Shown here in pieces: positions 19,265 to 28,494 of a DNA stretch of 64,000 bases. The translations under genes were made by a program, and so were the position numbers. Below the pieces are notes generated by a model. That model was given only the letters and a program-made list of their open reading frames with translations. It did no database searches and was not told where the DNA came from. How positions within the stretch are numbered: the stretch's first letter is position 1; every line of letters begins with the position of its first letter. Source of the stretch: Arachidicoccus terrestris (GTDB lineage: Bacteria; Bacteroidota; Bacteroidia; Chitinophagales; Chitinophagaceae); the NCBI RefSeq assembly GCF_020042345.1, contig NZ_CP083387.1:3844001-3908000 (forward strand). The letters are read 5' to 3'.

Positions 19265-19336
19265 GGCCTCGTAGTACAATGGATAGTATATGAGTTTCCG
19301 AAGCTCCAGATCCAAGTTCGATTCTTGGCGAGGCCA
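19265..19336 (+). tRNA. tRNA-Arg (anticodon CCG)
   Basis: The 72-nt sequence folds into a cloverleaf. The acceptor stem is GGCCTCG / CGAGGCC, the D-stem GTAC / GTAT, and the anticodon loop TTCCGAA gives CCG, reading codon CGG. The T-arm is CCAAG-TTCGATT-CTTGG, and the discriminator is A19336. CCA is not encoded. The outermost anticodon-stem pair (T27-C43) is mismatched, and the innermost is a T-G pair. It lies 59 nt after pepT. Confidence 0.93.
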
Positions 19337-19700
19337 CTGGTAGCACTGGTTATATTGATAATCAGCGCTTTTTTGTGCTTTGATGTAAAACCCAATTAAT
19401 GAAAAACGACATTCATATCAACTGTACCTTGAATCATTGATGATGAATAGCTATTGGTCGTCAGGCCAAATGTTATTATTAAATGAATTGCCGATCGGAC
19501 TTTAGTTTCAGCTTTGAATACCTGAATCTTATCTGCGAGAAATGTTACATAGGATTTGGTAACTGTAAATGGGGATTGAAGACTTCGTCTCATAAAGGCG
19601 GTCTCTACCTTTAAACTAAATAAAATATGTAGTTTGAACCAATGTTTTATGTAAGTGAGGCGTGAATCGATAGCCGGGCTCAATGTATTTATAAGTAAAA
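19337..19700. other. gene-poor stretch after tRNA-Arg
   Basis: About 360 nt between the tRNA and the terminator of the S24 regulator. A 95-codon minus-strand frame (19396-19683) is open, but it has no recognisable motif, signal peptide or promoter, so I do not call it. I found no attachment-site duplication of the tRNA 3' end here. Confidence 0.4.
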
Positions 19701-19733
19701 GCGGGCATCCTTATAAGAAGATAAGATGCCCGC
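19701..19733 (-). terminator. terminator of the S24 regulator gene
   Basis: GCGGGCAT(C)CTTAT / ATAAGATGCCCGC gives a 13-bp stem with one bulge and an AAGAAG loop. Read on the minus strand it is followed by TTTTACTT. It begins 44 nt past the stop codon of the regulator. Confidence 0.8.
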
Positions 19734-19777
19734 CTGAATCTTTAATGCTATTTATGATACTATGCTATGCTCTGACT

Positions 19778-20545
19778 TTAACTGATCTGCTTTTTAAGAG
19801 AAGCTACCTCTTGCTGCAAATTATTTACAACACCTGCCAATCCGGCCATTTGGCCAACATCCCATCTCTGGTGCTTATCAATTTTGGTAATGATCATCTG
19901 GGCCTTCCAGATCTCCATAATATCAATCGCATCCAGTTGATATGGGTCAAAAATAGGATTATCGCTGACTAAGGTTACCTGTTCCCTGGTTTTGTTATTG
20001 CGTACTATCCGTTTATAAACGATACCATTGGATCTGGAAACAACAATATAGGCGTTATTATTTTTTACATCATTGAGGTGCTCAACTTTTTCCCCGACAA
20101 CAACGCTGCCGCTGGGGGTAGGAAGCATGCTGTCGCCGACGATTTCAAAAGCGCGGTAAAAACCGGGGGCCAGCATTGGCAGGGTAAAAGTGTTCAGCTC
20201 ATCTAAAAACTCATTATCTTCATAACCCGCTAAGTACCCGGCTGCAGCTTTCACTGGCACAAATTGTACCTTTGCTTCTGTCGTACTGGCCATCATCATT
20301 GCACGTCTTCTGTCTAAATACGTACCCTCTCCCGGTTGATCTAAGTCTTCCAGAAAAAGCTCATCCAGGCTTAATTTGAATATCTGTCCGATAGCCGTTA
20401 ATACATCAATACGAGGTTCAGCCCGACTCTCTTCATAGGCGCCGATAAGGGAACGCTTAATGCCTAGTTTATCAGCCATCTGAGCTTGTGTCCAACCACG
20501 CAGCTTTCTTAGATATTTCAGGTTTTTGCCGGCGTATGTAGTCAT
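19778..20545 (-). CDS. XRE-S24 (LexA/CI-like) repressor
   Basis: A 255-residue repressor with an N-terminal helix-turn-helix (residues 8-63: LKYLRKLRGWTQAQMADKLG, then RSLIGAYEESRAEPRIDVL) and a C-terminal S24 peptidase domain. The Ser-Lys dyad is Ser139 in VGDSM and Lys178 in VYKRI. A plausible Ala-Gly self-cleavage site is A102-G103 in KAAAGYLAG. RecA-triggered autocleavage is known for the family and inferred here. It stands alone on the minus strand with a perfect palindrome between its promoter and start codon, so it very likely represses itself. Bacteroidota often carry several such regulators outside prophages; no phage genes flank it. Confidence 0.92.
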   Translation of the reverse strand: MTTYAGKNLKYLRKLRGWTQAQMADKLGIKRSLIGAYEESRAEPRIDVLTAIGQIFKLSLDELFLEDLDQPGEGTYLDRRRAMMMASTTEAKVQFVPVKAAAGYLAGYEDNEFLDELNTFTLPMLAPGFYRAFEIVGDSMLPTPSGSVVVGEKVEHLNDVKNNNAYIVVSRSNGIVYKRIVRNNKTREQVTLVSDNPIFDPYQLDAIDIMEIWKAQMIITKIDKHQRWDVGQMAGLAGVVNNLQQEVASLKKQIS

Positions 20546-20567
20546 GTTTTTGAATTTTTAGAGTGAA

Positions 20568-20584
20568 CACTAATACGATTAGTG
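20568..20584. promoter_or_regulatory. operator of the S24 repressor
   Basis: The perfect dyad CACTAAT-ACG-ATTAGTG is placed immediately downstream of the -7 element, 22 nt before the start codon. A degraded second copy (ACTAAGGATT) lies at 20591-20600. Autorepression is inferred from position. Confidence 0.6.
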
Positions 20585-20615
20585 CAATTTACTAAGGATT
20601 GGCAAGACTCCCAAA
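20584..20615 (-). promoter_or_regulatory. promoter of the S24 repressor
   Basis: On the minus strand TTTG (20615-20612), 20 nt, then TAAATTGC (20591-20584), a near match to TAnnTTTG. It abuts the operator dyad. Confidence 0.5.
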
Positions 20616-20677
20616 TAATTTGGAGTTTTTTTGCAAGAAAAAACTAAATAATTTTATTTTTCGTATTTGATAGCAAA

Positions 20678-20722
20678 AAATCCAGTGAAATAGAACGGCT
20701 GAGCTCATAAATCACTGGATTT
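20678..20722 (-). terminator. terminator of the PBP gene
   Basis: An 11-bp perfect stem AAATCCAGTGA / TCACTGGATTT, followed on the minus strand by TTTTTTG, lies 28 nt past the stop of the class A PBP. Confidence 0.75.
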
Positions 20723-20749
20723 CTTATTTCTATCCTTAGGTCAATACGG

Positions 20750-23227
20750 TTATTTGTCTTTATTCTTTCCGCCACCAAAAATGCGCCTAAAAATTCCCTT
20801 TTTTTTAGGTTCTTCTTTTTTGGGAGCCGGCATGACAGCTTTGGGCTGTGCCTTTTTTGCACCTGAAGAACTTCCGCCTATCAGCGGGACATCATTTTGA
20901 TCAGTATTATTAATATTTGTATCGCTCTCCGGTCCAATATCTTGCGGTTTAATACCTGGCTGGTTGAAAATGTTATTCTGGATGCTATCAGTACTGTCTT
21001 TAATATCATGTGCCCAGTCATAAATCACGGATTCTGCCGGATTAACACCGCCGGTATTGAAATGTTGACTGGAGTTCAAGCCAGCAGCCTTGTCCTTATA
21101 GGCTTTCTGGAAGAAATAGGCCCAGATCGGAAGTGCCAGAGAGGAACCTTGGCCAATAGCTGTGCTATTGAAACGAATAAAGCGGCTGTCGCATCCCGTC
21201 CATACACCTACTAATAATTGAGGCGTAAACCCAATAAACCAAGCATCACTATTGTCATTGGTGGTACCGGTTTTACCAGCAATATCTCCCGGTATATCGT
21301 AGCGGGCCATTCTTCTGCCGGTACCATAATCAATCACGTCTTCCATCATAGAAACCAGAGAACTGGAAGTAATGTCACTGATGACTTGTTTACGTTTAGG
21401 TGTGCTGGTAAATAAAATATTGTGATGCGCATCTTCTATGCGTGTTATAATCATCGGCTGGACGGTAAATCCTCTTCCGGGGAACATCGAATAGGCCTGC
21501 ATCATTTCGTATAGTGATATCTCGCCACTACCCAGGGCAATGGCAGGGTAGGGGTCAATCTTAGAAGTAATGCCGCAAGTCTTTAAAAAATCCACAAACT
21601 TAACAGCGCCATCATTGCCTTCCGGCCCAAGCTGTTTCATGATGTATGCTGTGGCGCAGTTGCGGGATTCTGCAAGCGCTTCGGACATCGGCATTGTTCT
21701 GCCGGTACAGGTAGCTCCGGTTGCCGGAACATTACCATATCCTTTAAAGTATTGCTGGACGTCTTCTACCGGCGTACCGGGGGTAAAACCGCCTTTTTCT
21801 ATTGCCAGGCTGTAGAGAAGAGGCTTAATGGTAGAGCCGACCTGCCTTTTTGTATTGACATTGACATGGTCAAACTTATACGTCTGGAAATCGATGCCAC
21901 CCACCCAGGCTTTAACTTCTCCAGAGATAGGATCCATGGCCATGAGGCCAGCCTGCAACATTTGTTTGGTATAACGGATGGAATCATACGGTGTCATAAC
22001 CGTATCTGTATGCCTGTTTTTGTTCCAGGCAAAGACACGCATTTTGGTTTTAACATGGAAGGACTTTTCAATGTCTTTATCGGACATGCCATTCTCCTTT
22101 GAGGTTTTCCAGCGGTTGCTACGCTTCATCGATCTTTCAATGGTAACTTCGTGCCCTTTCCAAATGCTGCCATTTTTAACATTCTCCTGTGCATTCAAAA
22201 GTTTTTGCATGGAGCTCATATGCTTGGCTACAGCACTCTCTGCATAGCGTTGCAGATTCGGATTGATGGTCGTATAAATCCTGAGGCCGTCACGATATAG
22301 ATTATAAGTTGTGCCATCAGGTTTTTTATTGGCAGGGTCTGCACACCACTGTTTGAGCTGGCGGATCAGTTCCATTCTGAAATAAGGAGCCAGGCCATTG
22401 GAGTTACTCATTTTATGATAATTCAGCACAATGGGGGCTTTTTTGATCTTTTCAGCTTCCTGGGGGGCAACAAAATGGTTACGTACCATCTGATTGATGA
22501 CCACATTGCGGCGCTGCAGCGCCTTGTCCATGTGCAATCTCGGATTGTATGTTGTAGACGCTTTCAACATTCCGATCAGCACAGCGGCCTGGCCCACGGT
22601 CAGATCAGAAGGGTTAACCTGGAAGAAAGTTCTGGCCGCATTGCGGATCCCATAGACGTTATCTCCAAAAGGGACGGTATTCAGATATAGCGTGACGATC
22701 TCATTTTTGGTAAAGTTTCTTTCCAGTTTGATGGCAATGATAGACTCTTTGAGCTTTTGGATGATTCTGATAAAGGCATTCCGCTTGTAATCAGTAAACA
22801 GATTTTTAGCTGTTTGCATTGTAATCGTACTGGCTCCCCCTTCGCCACCCAGGGAAAACAGTGCTCTGGCCAGAGAGCGGGGGTCGATACCGCTATGTTG
22901 ATAAAACCGCTCATCCTCGGTTGCCACCAAAGCCTGAATGACGTGGGGGCTGATCTGATCAAAGGACACATTGATCCTGTCCTCGGAATAAATCTTACCC
23001 ATGATGGTTCCGTCGTCTGCATATATCTGACTGGCTTCTGAAGCGTTCGGATTCTGTAATTGTTCAATAGAGGGCATTTCGCCAAGCAGTCCATAATTGG
23101 CCATCATAACCAGCAAACATGCGCCGAGTAGTCCTGCGAAGAATATGATCCAAAGGACGCGAACGACCTTGTTTTTATTTCTTTTTTTGCCTTCGGACTT
23201 GTTTGGCTGCTTTTTTTCCTGCTTCAT
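20750..23227 (-). CDS. class A penicillin-binding protein (PBP1A-like)
   Basis: Bifunctional peptidoglycan synthase of 825 residues. A Lys-rich cytoplasmic start is followed by one membrane anchor (about 24-45: VLWIIFFAGLLGACLLVMMA). The GT51 glycosyltransferase domain has the catalytic Glu in ATEDERFYQHSGID and GASTITMQTAKN. The transpeptidase domain has the SxxK motif GSTIKPLLYS, SRN (SxN), and KTGTT. A Pro/Lys-rich tail (about 775-825) is predicted periplasmic and disordered. Its promoter is likely at 23337-23344. The TPR gene upstream is co-oriented with a 147-nt gap. Confidence 0.95.
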   Translation of the reverse strand: MKQEKKQPNKSEGKKRNKNKVVRVLWIIFFAGLLGACLLVMMANYGLLGEMPSIEQLQNPNASEASQIYADDGTIMGKIYSEDRINVSFDQISPHVIQALVATEDERFYQHSGIDPRSLARALFSLGGEGGASTITMQTAKNLFTDYKRNAFIRIIQKLKESIIAIKLERNFTKNEIVTLYLNTVPFGDNVYGIRNAARTFFQVNPSDLTVGQAAVLIGMLKASTTYNPRLHMDKALQRRNVVINQMVRNHFVAPQEAEKIKKAPIVLNYHKMSNSNGLAPYFRMELIRQLKQWCADPANKKPDGTTYNLYRDGLRIYTTINPNLQRYAESAVAKHMSSMQKLLNAQENVKNGSIWKGHEVTIERSMKRSNRWKTSKENGMSDKDIEKSFHVKTKMRVFAWNKNRHTDTVMTPYDSIRYTKQMLQAGLMAMDPISGEVKAWVGGIDFQTYKFDHVNVNTKRQVGSTIKPLLYSLAIEKGGFTPGTPVEDVQQYFKGYGNVPATGATCTGRTMPMSEALAESRNCATAYIMKQLGPEGNDGAVKFVDFLKTCGITSKIDPYPAIALGSGEISLYEMMQAYSMFPGRGFTVQPMIITRIEDAHHNILFTSTPKRKQVISDITSSSLVSMMEDVIDYGTGRRMARYDIPGDIAGKTGTTNDNSDAWFIGFTPQLLVGVWTGCDSRFIRFNSTAIGQGSSLALPIWAYFFQKAYKDKAAGLNSSQHFNTGGVNPAESVIYDWAHDIKDSTDSIQNNIFNQPGIKPQDIGPESDTNINNTDQNDVPLIGGSSSGAKKAQPKAVMPAPKKEEPKKKGIFRRIFGGGKNKDK

Positions 23228-23336
23228 GCTTGATTTTCTATTACTATTATATTTGAACTGAGGGTATTAGGGCCCTGTCCGCATTAAATACGTCAGGACT
23301 TATCAAAAAATGGACCGTTTCCAATTCTCAGCCGAC

Positions 23337-23344
23337 CAAAAATA
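23337..23344 (-). promoter_or_regulatory. candidate -7 box of the PBP gene
   Basis: TATTTTTG on the minus strand fits TAnnTTTG, 110 nt before the PBP ATG at 23227. Confidence 0.35.
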
Positions 23345-23374
23345 ATGACTTCCTTAAAGATAGCCATAAAAATA

Positions 23375-26300
23375 CTATTTTGACTCAAATTGCTTCCAGG
23401 CTGCACGGTAATTTATCAGATCTTCTCCTGATTTTAACTTATTCATATTCTGTGGGCTAACGATAATAAATTCATATTTATCCTGCGTGAGCCATGGCAG
23501 GATGGTAGAAGGTGTAACTTCCTGAATTTGTTTAAGATATGATTTTGCCGCGGCGTAGTCCCTAAAAGGTCCGATTTGAACCATATCATAATCCTCCAGT
23601 CCCTGGCGATTCACCGGCCATTTTTCGTGTTCAAATGCCAGAAGGTTATAGCGGTTAAAGGCGTTGGCGGCCTCACTGGCAAAAACCGGAGCGACCTTAT
23701 GAAGCGTAACGGTTACATATTGCGGTGCTGAGGGGTTAAAGATGAACCCTCCGATCGTAGCAGATTGTTTTACAGGGGTTGAGGGAGGCATTACCGGAGC
23801 GCCTGTTGTGGGTGGCTTCTTTATTGCCCCCACCTGTGCTACAGGATCGATTTGCGTGGAGTCCGTCACCTTTTCAGGGCGTGTTTTTTTCTGATCCCTG
23901 GTGGATGACGTTACAACTATCGGATGCGATTGGCTGGAGTCGGCTTTTTTCACGATCTGCCCAGCCGGCAGCTCGGTAACCGGCGTTCTTGTCTTGAGGC
24001 TATCAACTATCTGCATCGGCGGTTGTACTATATTGTTACCGGGAATACCGGTCATGACCATTGTATCAGGCCTTTTCAGATTAATTAAGGAGCTTTTGTC
24101 ATTTATCGCACCCGATAACTGATTGATGGCCCCACTACTGGAATCAGTCAGATCAAGAATTTTTTGGCCCCGGAGCAAACCGATCCTTCTTTCTCTCTGA
24201 TCTGCCAGCGCTATGGCAGCAGTTTCCAGCCTTGCCAGCCGGTCGTTTTGAATATATACGTTGGGGCTAATCTTTAGTTGCCGCAAATAAGCCTCAATTT
24301 CACTGCGCCTTTTAAGAATACTGAGCAAATGCTGCGCCTGGTTTTTAATGGGAGAGGATGTAAAGCGCTGTATCAGATAATTGAGTTTTTTGATCGCTAC
24401 CGTATCCCTGTTTTCTGATATGTGATAGACTGCTTCAATATACAGGAGTTGTGGGGTCCAATAAAAACTTCCGTATTTTTTATCCGCTATTTGTTTTAGT
24501 GAATCTGCTTTTCTAAAGGCGCCTTCAACAAAAAGTTGGTAAACTTCATTATAGGCATAAGTGGCCTGGTTCCGCAGGCTTGTTTCCTGGATACTGTTTT
24601 TGAGACTGTCCTGACGCCGGATTTTATTGATCCAGGTGCTGTTTTTATATTGGCGTTCCAGGGAGCTGAGCACCAGATTTGCTTTATCCCTTTTACCTAG
24701 CAGTATCCAGCAGATATATTGATTAAACAGTACTGCATCTGTTGAATCCCAACCATTAAATCTACGCAATAGAGAATCATACATATATAGTGCCCCTGTA
24801 TAGTTTTCCATAGAATTTTGCAGGATTTTACCTGCTGTAAATAAACGCGATGCAATCTTATTATTACTGCTATCTAGGGCTCCTTTTGTGAGCGGCAATC
24901 CTTTCAGGAGGTCCTCTGGCTGTATATTACTGCTATCCAGTTTAAGTGATCCATCTTCATTAAAAGCATCGAGAATGGACTGGTTATTGCTGGCTTTTGA
25001 TGGCCCATTAGCTGCGCCGGTAATCGCACTCAGCCTTTGCCAATTGTCGACATTAGGACGATTGCCAAATTTCTGCTTGAAAAGCTGGTATCCACTGTTT
25101 TTTAAAGTGGGGTTATTGAAGTACCAAATCGTAGATCCGGATGTTAAAGAAGGAAACAGGCTAGTTGGTGTCACAGGCCTGCGGATGGCAGGGTTGGTCA
25201 CATTACCCTCCTGCGTTTCGCGGTCGCGCTGTATGGCTTTACGGATTTCCCGAGCCTTTTCCTTCAAGATATTCATCCGTTCTTTTTCGGGCAGTCTGGC
25301 CAAATGCTGCAGGCTGTCCTGATAATAAACAGAATCGAGCTGCACGGCTACATTGCTTAACGGAGATTGCCTAAGTGTTAGCAGTGCGCGATCAGCCTCC
25401 CCAGGCAGGTCTGCAGATTTTACGCTATCATAAAAACGAGAGGCGTCATAAAAATTGTTTTCGTCATATTCCAGCCCGGCAAGGGTAAAATAGGTTCTGC
25501 TTTTCTGCCAGTCATTTGGGGGCGTTATTTTTCTTCCCGCTTCGATACTGGAAAGAAGTAATGCACGTCCTGTTTTGCTTTGCCCTTTATTAAGTGCGAT
25601 CGCGGCCTCGGCAAAATAGATTACATCCTTATATCGTCTATACTTATCTCTTCTGGCGAGCTTTTGCAGTAGCACCATATGTGGGTCCTGGTCGCTTTTT
25701 TGGCCGGTCTCTGCTGCGACACTGCCTTGTGTATTTTTCATCGATGCCTCTGCCAATGCTGCATAAATACTCAGCAGAGGATCAGTAGCCGATGACTTAG
25801 CCTTTGCATAATAGGTGGCCGCGGAAAGGCTGTCACCGCCCAGCGCATAAAGCTGTCCGGTCAAATAATACATTCTCGGTCGAACGGCTTTTTTATAAAC
25901 AGAATAGCCTGATTGACGCAGGTAGGCGGCAGCGCTGTCATATTTTTTCAGCCGGTAAAAAAGCAGTCCGTGCGTCTGCGCTATGACTGGCTTTAAACGC
26001 TCCGGCAACAGACTATCTTTTTCGATGTAGCCCAACAAGACCCGCGCCTGAATATAATCACCTGATTGTATGAAGTTTTTTATTTGCCAGAGAAGGCCGT
26101 CGTTTCTTCTTTCTTTGCGGGCATAACTATTTTTGCTGATGCCTTTGTGTTCGGGGTTTAGAATGGTAAAGTGTCCTTTCACTTTACTGATATTACTTCC
26201 TATGGGCAGATCATATCCGTCATCTTTGGGTGCAAAGGCGTAATTGAGATATTGAAAAACCTGATGAGCGGTGTCATACTTCTGCTGATAATAATATGCC

Positions 26301-26740
26301 TTGCCTAAAAGGAAATACAGCTCATCTACATATTGGTTGCGTAGATCATGGAGTAATATCCCGGCGGTGGCATGCTGAATCACCGAGTCCAGATAAGCAT
26401 TGCCAGCCATTGCTTTTGCATCATAAGGATAATAAGTCAAGAGCTGAGCATAATCTTCTTTATAGCCGGCAGTAGCCTTGTTCAGGATGTCTTCCATGCG
26501 CTTATTGGCATTATAGAGGTAATTAAAGCGCGTAAAAGTATTTTGCATAAACTGTTGGAATTTCCCCAACGGACCATAATCGGTTTTTTCAGCACGCAGA
26601 AGCTTCTTGGCAAATTCAGCCGGCTTTTCGTCTTTTAGATGCAGGGTAGTCCCGGGTTGGGCATGCAAAGACCGGATGCTGCAAATAAGCAGCATCAGCA
26701 ATAGTGTTGTCCACTGCCCAGCCCGTGCCGGTATATCCAT
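23375..26740 (-). CDS. large secreted TPR protein, SprE/PorW-like candidate
   Basis: About 1121 residues. I start at ATG 26740 (MDIPARAGQWTTLLLMLLIC, cleavage after LHA) because the frame extended upstream to 26863 would run through the terminator hairpin of the preceding gene. The N-terminal two thirds are tetratricopeptide-like helical repeats (for example DELYFLLGKAYYYQQKYDTA and YYLTGQLYALGGDSLSAATY). A Pro/Thr/Ser-rich linker follows (about 870-990 of the mature order). The C-terminal about 110 residues (QYVTVTLHKVAP, VQIGPFRDYAAAKSYL, EFIIVSPQNMNKLKSGEDL) match the end domain seen in SprE/PorW gliding/type IX secretion lipoproteins. No lipobox is visible, so the SprE assignment is tentative. 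Confidence 0.8.
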   Translation of the reverse strand: MDIPARAGQWTTLLLMLLICSIRSLHAQPGTTLHLKDEKPAEFAKKLLRAEKTDYGPLGKFQQFMQNTFTRFNYLYNANKRMEDILNKATAGYKEDYAQLLTYYPYDAKAMAGNAYLDSVIQHATAGILLHDLRNQYVDELYFLLGKAYYYQQKYDTAHQVFQYLNYAFAPKDDGYDLPIGSNISKVKGHFTILNPEHKGISKNSYARKERRNDGLLWQIKNFIQSGDYIQARVLLGYIEKDSLLPERLKPVIAQTHGLLFYRLKKYDSAAAYLRQSGYSVYKKAVRPRMYYLTGQLYALGGDSLSAATYYAKAKSSATDPLLSIYAALAEASMKNTQGSVAAETGQKSDQDPHMVLLQKLARRDKYRRYKDVIYFAEAAIALNKGQSKTGRALLLSSIEAGRKITPPNDWQKSRTYFTLAGLEYDENNFYDASRFYDSVKSADLPGEADRALLTLRQSPLSNVAVQLDSVYYQDSLQHLARLPEKERMNILKEKAREIRKAIQRDRETQEGNVTNPAIRRPVTPTSLFPSLTSGSTIWYFNNPTLKNSGYQLFKQKFGNRPNVDNWQRLSAITGAANGPSKASNNQSILDAFNEDGSLKLDSSNIQPEDLLKGLPLTKGALDSSNNKIASRLFTAGKILQNSMENYTGALYMYDSLLRRFNGWDSTDAVLFNQYICWILLGKRDKANLVLSSLERQYKNSTWINKIRRQDSLKNSIQETSLRNQATYAYNEVYQLFVEGAFRKADSLKQIADKKYGSFYWTPQLLYIEAVYHISENRDTVAIKKLNYLIQRFTSSPIKNQAQHLLSILKRRSEIEAYLRQLKISPNVYIQNDRLARLETAAIALADQRERRIGLLRGQKILDLTDSSSGAINQLSGAINDKSSLINLKRPDTMVMTGIPGNNIVQPPMQIVDSLKTRTPVTELPAGQIVKKADSSQSHPIVVTSSTRDQKKTRPEKVTDSTQIDPVAQVGAIKKPPTTGAPVMPPSTPVKQSATIGGFIFNPSAPQYVTVTLHKVAPVFASEAANAFNRYNLLAFEHEKWPVNRQGLEDYDMVQIGPFRDYAAAKSYLKQIQEVTPSTILPWLTQDKYEFIIVSPQNMNKLKSGEDLINYRAAWKQFESK

Positions 26741-26791
26741 GCTTATTAAACGTTTTGGTACTGCTTTTATTATGACCGGCGGCCGGCAAAA

Positions 26792-26832
26792 ACAGCCATG
26801 GACCTTTGCTATTGATAAGCGTCCATGGCTGT
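26792..26832 (-). terminator. terminator of the L,D-transpeptidase gene
   Basis: A 12-bp perfect stem ACAGCCATGGAC / GTCCATGGCTGT followed on the minus strand by TTTTTGCC begins 28 nt past the stop at 26860. It lies inside the over-extended frame of the TPR gene and so argues for the shorter TPR start. Confidence 0.8.
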
Positions 26833-26859
26833 CCAACAGATAGTTCCTCTCTAGTTTGA

Positions 26860-28473
26860 TCAATAGCTAAACAGCTTTTCTGCTATCTTGGCGTCATGAC
26901 CATAGATATCCTTTCTAATATTGAGCTGTCCGTCATCGTCCACCCAGCTGGTAAAATAAACCAGATAGACGGGAACAGTTTTATCCAAGGTAACCCATTT
27001 TTCTTTCAGGTTTTTATTCATCAGGGAATCGATCACTTTTGGTGGATAATGCACTGTATCTTTTCTCAGCAACCAGTCTGCCATCTTCTGGGGATCAGAC
27101 AGTCTTACGCATCCATGACTGAGTCCTCTGTTGCGGGAAGTGAACAAGTCATGGTTTGGTGTATCATGCAAATAAATATTATAGCTGTTAGGGAACAGGA
27201 ATTTGACCCGGCCAAGGGCGTTATCCGGACCTGGTAATTGCCGGACTACCGGTATTTTGCCGTCATGGCCATAGATTTCCATATTATGATTACGGATATA
27301 ATCCGGATTGTTTTTCATGCCCGGCATAATTTCTTTTTTGACGATACTAGTCGGCACGTTCCAGTAGGGAGCAAAGACAATGTATTTGATATTACCGGAA
27401 AAAATAGTGGTACCATGTGCAGCGGAGCCTACGATAACCCGCATATTAAACACTTCCTTACCATCTTCATAGGCGTGGAGTTTGTAGTCAGGGATGTTTA
27501 CCCACACATATTCCTTCGGCAGTTCGCTGGGAATCCAGCGAACCCTTTCCAGGTTGATGGTGATATCGCGAATAAGGGTATCCAAAGGAATGTTCAGGGA
27601 TTTCATAAAATTGGGTCCAACCACGCCGTCAGCGACCAGGCCGTAGCGGCTCTGGAAAGATTTTACAGCTGCCCTAGTATCTTTATCGTAAAGATCATTA
27701 GTAGGGGACTCTTTCAAATCTCCCAAATAATACAGCCGTTCTTTGATGGCCAGCACCGCTCCTCCCGAATCACCAACGACCAGCTTAGGCCTTTCCAGAC
27801 CGATGGAATCCCAGGGATGGTCTTCGTTTTTAATATCAATGTATTGTTGAAGGGCCGCACGTAATTTTTTGAACTGCGGATTCAGCAGCTTTTCTTCATC
27901 AGGCGCTTCTTTTCCGTTAAGCGTGGAATCCAGCAAGGCGGAGAAATCAATTTTTTTGCGGGGAATATACCAACCCAGTTGAGTGGCATCGATGCCTCCT
28001 TTACCTTTAAAGACTTGTTCCGCATGGCGGAAAAATTCACCGGTCATAATCAGTTCGGAGCGAACGAGTTCATTATGTGTTAAACCTTCCGGCAGGCTGT
28101 CACTAAATCGGTCCAGTATAGCGCCGATCTTTTTTTCGCCGTCTGTGCTATCTTGCTTACGCATCGATTTGGCATCGGCACTAAGCAAATTGATAAAGTT
28201 ATGCGCTTGTTCTACCAACCCACTGGTATCAAACCAGGCAAATTCGAAGTTGCGATGGCGGTAGAAATTGACAAACATCTCTTCAAATGGCTTATAGACA
28301 GTATCCTTGTTGGTGAACTGACGGATCGCAGCACTGTCCAGAAACAGATTGTTATAGGAAGTCTGGGGGGTAATTGTCTGGTCGATCTTCACCTTTCTGT
28401 TTTTGCGTCCGCCACAGGCAGCAAGCAGTAATGTAACAATAGAGGCCGTAAAGAGTAGTTTTCTAAAATTCAT
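26860..28473 (-). CDS. L,D-transpeptidase lipoprotein (YcbB/LdtD-like)
   Basis: Envelope enzyme predicted to form 3-3 peptidoglycan cross-links or attach substrates. The lipobox LLLAAC (Cys20) marks it as a lipoprotein. Residues about 60-200 are the YcbB-type scaffold. A peptidoglycan-binding 1 motif follows (GDSGGAVLAIKERLYYLGDL, RAAVKSFQSRYGLVADGVVG). The YkuD catalytic domain runs from about 325, with HDTPNHDLF and SHGCVRLSDP carrying catalytic Cys455. At 537 residues it is the usual length. It starts 21 nt after rsmE, so they form an operon. Confidence 0.93.
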   Translation of the reverse strand: MNFRKLLFTASIVTLLLAACGGRKNRKVKIDQTITPQTSYNNLFLDSAAIRQFTNKDTVYKPFEEMFVNFYRHRNFEFAWFDTSGLVEQAHNFINLLSADAKSMRKQDSTDGEKKIGAILDRFSDSLPEGLTHNELVRSELIMTGEFFRHAEQVFKGKGGIDATQLGWYIPRKKIDFSALLDSTLNGKEAPDEEKLLNPQFKKLRAALQQYIDIKNEDHPWDSIGLERPKLVVGDSGGAVLAIKERLYYLGDLKESPTNDLYDKDTRAAVKSFQSRYGLVADGVVGPNFMKSLNIPLDTLIRDITINLERVRWIPSELPKEYVWVNIPDYKLHAYEDGKEVFNMRVIVGSAAHGTTIFSGNIKYIVFAPYWNVPTSIVKKEIMPGMKNNPDYIRNHNMEIYGHDGKIPVVRQLPGPDNALGRVKFLFPNSYNIYLHDTPNHDLFTSRNRGLSHGCVRLSDPQKMADWLLRKDTVHYPPKVIDSLMNKNLKEKWVTLDKTVPVYLVYFTSWVDDDGQLNIRKDIYGHDAKIAEKLFSY

Positions 28474-28494
28474 GTAATATGAAGTGTTTTAAGT

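Noticed and set aside
19396-19683. 95-codon minus-strand frame after tRNA-Arg
   Set aside because: No signal peptide, family motif or promoter; not enough to call a gene, though it cannot be excluded.
19265-19740. Integrated element at tRNA-Arg
   Set aside because: No duplication of the tRNA 3' end and no integrase in the following sequence.
27238-27864. 208-codon open frame antisense to the L,D-transpeptidase
   Set aside because: It is antisense to conserved YcbB/YkuD sequence with clear motifs, and the long frame is a by-product of that codon pattern.
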